Positions 61,525 through 64,000 of a stretch of 64,000 nucleotides of DNA are shown here, in pieces. Origin of the DNA: Necropsobacter massiliensis (lineage in GTDB: Bacteria; Pseudomonadota; Gammaproteobacteria; Enterobacterales; Pasteurellaceae). The notes below the pieces were generated by a model, which was given only the letters and a program-made list of their open reading frames with translations, searched no databases and was not told the origin of the DNA. The position numbers and the translations under genes were made by a program. The stretch's first letter is position 1; each line of letters starts with the position of its first letter. The stretch spans positions 1-64,000 of the forward strand of contig NZ_LN776178.1 in NCBI RefSeq assembly GCF_000827595.2. Reading direction: 5' to 3'.

Positions 61525-61650
61525 GATATTGTTGCAAATCTCACCGCACTTATTGGCGTTGCACGGTGCATGCTGAGCGGAGGATTTGAGCGCCGGTTAA
61601 TAAAACACCGCCGCATCGGCAGATGGCATAATTTGGAAAGCCAAAAACGA

Positions 61651-61675
61651 AAAAAGCAGCGCGAGGCTGCTTTTT
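61651..61675. terminator. Bidirectional terminator between proB and the FKBP gene
   Basis: AAAAAGCAGC, a GCGAG loop and GCTGCTTTTT make a symmetric rho-independent hairpin between the convergent genes. Confidence 0.88.
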
Positions 61676-61692
61676 GGTCAGTTGGATTCGGT

Positions 61693-62325
61693 TTATAGAA
61701 TATCCAGCAATTCCACTTCAAAGATTAACGTGCTGAACGGCGGGATTGAGGCGCCTGCACCGCGTTCGCCATAGGCTAAGTGGTGTGGAATGGCTAAACG
61801 CCATTTAGAGCCGACGGGCATTAATTGTAATGCTTCGACCCAACCGGCGATAACGCCGCTGACCGGAAATTCTGCCGGTTGACCGCGTTTAACCGAACTG
61901 TCAAATACCGTGCCGTCGATTAATGTGCCGGTGTAATGTACGCGTACCTGATCTTGCCGGCTTGGCACCGCACCTTTACCTTCGGTCAGCACTTCATATT
62001 GCAAACCACTGTCGGTGATGTTCACGCCGTCTTTTTTCGCATTTTCTGCAAGGAATTGCTTGCCAGCTTCTTCAACCTGTTTGAATTCCGCTTGTGCGGC
62101 TTCCGCTGCCTGTTGTTGCAATCGCTGCAATGCTTGGCTGACTTCGTTGAGATCCAGCGCCGGCGCATTGTTGTTCAGTGAATCATAAATACCTTTGGCG
62201 ACCGCTTCGGCTTTGACGGCAAGTTTGCTTTCCGTCAGTTGCTGACCGATTTGTAATCCGATACCGTAGCTGCCTTTGGCTGACACATCGTCTAATGTTA
62301 CCTGTTCAAAAAATTGTTTTGTCAT
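61693..62325 (-). CDS. fklB: FKBP-type peptidyl-prolyl isomerase, FklB-like
   Basis: 210 residues. The N-terminal helical dimerisation domain ([17 protein letters not shown] onward) is followed by the FKBP domain: [38 protein letters not shown] and [20 protein letters not shown]. No signal peptide is seen, which favours the cytosolic FklB rather than periplasmic FkpA. Confidence 0.9.
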   Translation of the reverse strand: MTKQFFEQVTLDDVSAKGSYGIGLQIGQQLTESKLAVKAEAVAKGIYDSLNNNAPALDLNEVSQALQRLQQQAAEAAQAEFKQVEEAGKQFLAENAKKDGVNITDSGLQYEVLTEGKGAVPSRQDQVRVHYTGTLIDGTVFDSSVKRGQPAEFPVSGVIAGWVEALQLMPVGSKWRLAIPHHLAYGERGAGASIPPFSTLIFEVELLDIL

Positions 62326-62348
62326 TGTTTTTCCTTGTTGATTGAATG

Positions 62349-63233
62349 TTATTTTTTATACGCCAACACTTCGCCCACGCGTACCGGCACATCAACGTCC
62401 AAATTGTCCGCCAGCACGACTTGATCGCGCTGGAACAGATTGATTACTGTTGAACCCAGCTGGAACGCGCCCATTTCCTGCCCTTTGCGCAAACTGAGCG
62501 CATTGTCGCCGCTATAAGTCCACGTTTTTACTTCGTCTGCGCGCGGCGGATTAATCACGCCCGCCCAGGCGGTACTGATGCTGGCGGTAATGGTGGCGCC
62601 GACCAGAATCTGTACCATACTGCCGAAAGCGGTATCAAACAGGCAGATCACCCGTTCGTTGCGAGCGAACAAATTAGGCACGTGCTGCGCTAAAAACGGA
62701 TTGACCGAAAATAAATCTCCCGGCACATAAATCATCTTGCGCAATGTGGCGTCGCAAGGTATATGCACGCGGTGATAGTCGCGCGGTGACAGATATGTGG
62801 TGACGAATGCGCCGTTTTTAAAGGTCTCGACCAATTCCTGATCTCCTGCCAGTAAATCTTCCAGCCGAAAATAATGACCTTTAGCTTGCAACAGCAGATT
62901 ATCATCAATATGCCCAAGCTGGCTGATACGCCCGTCGGCGGGCAGGCAAAGTGCGGTCGGATTTTGATCGATTTTACGCGCATCGTCTGCCAGCGGGCGG
63001 ATAAAAAATTCGTTAAAACTGGCATAATCGGTAAATTTGGTTTTTGCCGCTTCCGCCATGTCGACATGATATTTTTTGGCGAAAAGTTTAATCACAAAAT
63101 GTGTCAGCGCGCCCCATTCTTGTTTCGCAAACCAGCCTGCCAAGCGGGTTAAATACAGTTGCGGCATGACATATTGAAAGGCGATTTTAACGCGCTGCCA
63201 ATAGTTCGGTCGTTTGTTTTCAGCGTTGTACAT
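62349..63233 (-). CDS. psd: Phosphatidylserine decarboxylase
   Basis: A 294-residue proenzyme that makes phosphatidylethanolamine. It cleaves itself at LGST (in [11 protein letters not shown]), giving a pyruvoyl group on the new N-terminal Ser of the alpha chain. Other active-site segments are CLPADGRIS and [13 protein letters not shown]. It is a single gene; an uptake signal is inside near 62949. Confidence 0.95.
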   Translation of the reverse strand: MYNAENKRPNYWQRVKIAFQYVMPQLYLTRLAGWFAKQEWGALTHFVIKLFAKKYHVDMAEAAKTKFTDYASFNEFFIRPLADDARKIDQNPTALCLPADGRISQLGHIDDNLLLQAKGHYFRLEDLLAGDQELVETFKNGAFVTTYLSPRDYHRVHIPCDATLRKMIYVPGDLFSVNPFLAQHVPNLFARNERVICLFDTAFGSMVQILVGATITASISTAWAGVINPPRADEVKTWTYSGDNALSLRKGQEMGAFQLGSTVINLFQRDQVVLADNLDVDVPVRVGEVLAYKK

Positions 63234-63471
63234 AAATAGTCCCTCAATGAAATTTGAGTTGGGATTATAACAACTTATTTCACTTGTGCAACGACAAGCC
63301 GTACGCCTTGCTGTGGTATCCGACGGCAGATGCGAGCATTAGCTTGCAATCCCCGGTGTTTTTGGCAGCGTTATCCGTCCCGCCGCCAGTTTGATTGCAT
63401 ATTTGAAACAGTGGGGAAATGGTCTGTTAAAAACTGTTAAAAAATCGACCGCACTTTTGGGCGCGGCTTTT

Positions 63472-64000
63472 TTAATCGGCTTTAAAACAGGCAACGAAAT
63501 GATTGTTTTGCCCTTTTAGCCGCGGTTTTTCGGCAATGCAATGCTGATCCGCCAGCGGACAACGGGTGCGAAACACGCAGCCTGACGGCGGATTAATTGG
63601 CGACGGCAGTTCACCTTCAAGCAGTTGAATCTGTTTGTCGCGTTCCAATTTTGGATCGGGAATCGGCACCGCCGACATTAATGCTTTGGTGTAAGGGTGC
63701 CGAGTGTGGTGATAAACCTGCTGATAATCGCCCAGTTCCACCGCATTACCCAGATACATCACCAGCACACGATCGGAAATATGCTTGACGACGGCGAGAT
63801 CATGAGCGATGAAAATCAGGGATAGTCCCATTTCACGTTGTAGGGATTTCAGCAAATTTACCACTTGCGCTTGAATTGAAACGTCTAAGGCAGAGACCGG
63901 TTCATCACAGATAATGAGTTTCGGTTCGACAATCAACGCCCGCGCAATGCCGATGCGTTGACATTGTCCGCCGGAAAATTCGTGCGGATAACGGTTAATC
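63472..64000 (-). CDS. oppF: Oligopeptide ABC transporter ATPase OppF (3' part)
   Basis: The gene runs off the window at 64000; its last 175 or so codons are here. The frame at the edge reads [20 protein letters not shown], the ABC signature with the Cys variant of OppF. Then come [20 protein letters not shown] (Walker B), [20 protein letters not shown] and the OppF/DppF C-terminal zinc-like region GCVFRTRCP. The apparent TTG start at 63936 is internal. Oligopeptide uptake systems are one possible entry route for peptide antibiotics. Confidence 0.93.
   Translation of the reverse strand, partial: INRYPHEFSGGQCQRIGIARALIVEPKLIICDEPVSALDVSIQAQVVNLLKSLQREMGLSLIFIAHDLAVVKHISDRVLVMYLGNAVELGDYQQVYHHTRHPYTKALMSAVPIPDPKLERDKQIQLLEGELPSPINPPSGCVFRTRCPLADQHCIAEKPRLKGQNNHFVACFKAD

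Overview
The window is chromosomal DNA of a gammaproteobacterium of the family Pasteurellaceae. The clearest sign is the Hin-type DNA uptake signal AAGTGCGGT/ACCGCACTT, which recurs dozens of times on both strands (for example near 1282, 6350, 9232, 13130, 22533, 46960 and 52361). Gene order agrees: zapA-ssrS-fau diverges from ygfB-pepP-ubiH-ubiI, and glyQ and glyS are separated by two small genes. It belongs to the Haemophilus/Aggregatibacter/Basfia side of the family; I cannot name the species.

Layout. 1-380 is the tail of an rRNA operon (5S, tRNA-Asp, tRNA-Trp). 506-9227 holds ubiquinone hydroxylases, aminopeptidase P, zapA, 6S RNA, fau and a cystine-type ABC transporter. 9294-12745 is a pseudouridine operon (psuK-psuG-psuT) whose kinase carries an N-terminal HTH. 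12875-17666 holds glyS and glyQ with small genes, a frameshifted DUF559 gene and a repeat composite between them. 17782-20466 is an AT-rich island with no uptake signals. It carries a microcin C-like locus: a 12-codon precursor ending in Asn, an MccB-type adenylating enzyme broken by one in-frame TAA, and an MFS exporter. A decayed fragment of polA borders it on the left and the intact polA on the right. 20659-33694 holds polA, rep, three tRNAs, nhaC-ocd with a divergent Lrp-type regulator, two tandem sibling sRNA candidates, luxS and purT.

33933-46782 is a mosaic region. It holds B12-dependent metH, an Ec67-like retron (msr-msd RNA plus RT-TOPRIM protein), gene debris, a REP-associated transposase between inverted REPs, a DUF72 gene, a lipoprotein and a B12-type uptake cluster (btuB, btuF, btuC, btuD). 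One perfect uptake signal of the other Pasteurellaceae dialect (ACAAGCGGTC) lies in btuD, which hints at inter-clade transfer. 47086-64000 is housekeeping: cysK, cysZ, zipA, ligA, crp, slmA, dut, coaBC, radC, rpmB-rpmG, mutM, folA, a split ThrE-type exporter, proB, an FKBP isomerase, psd and the 3' part of oppF.

Functional links. metH and the btu cluster make and supply one B12-dependent step. crp is encoded here, and CRP-like sites precede both the psu operon and the microcin locus. The two most notable systems are the microcin C-like locus with its regulatory architecture and the retron. The sibling sRNA pair beside luxS is the best candidate for an undescribed regulator.
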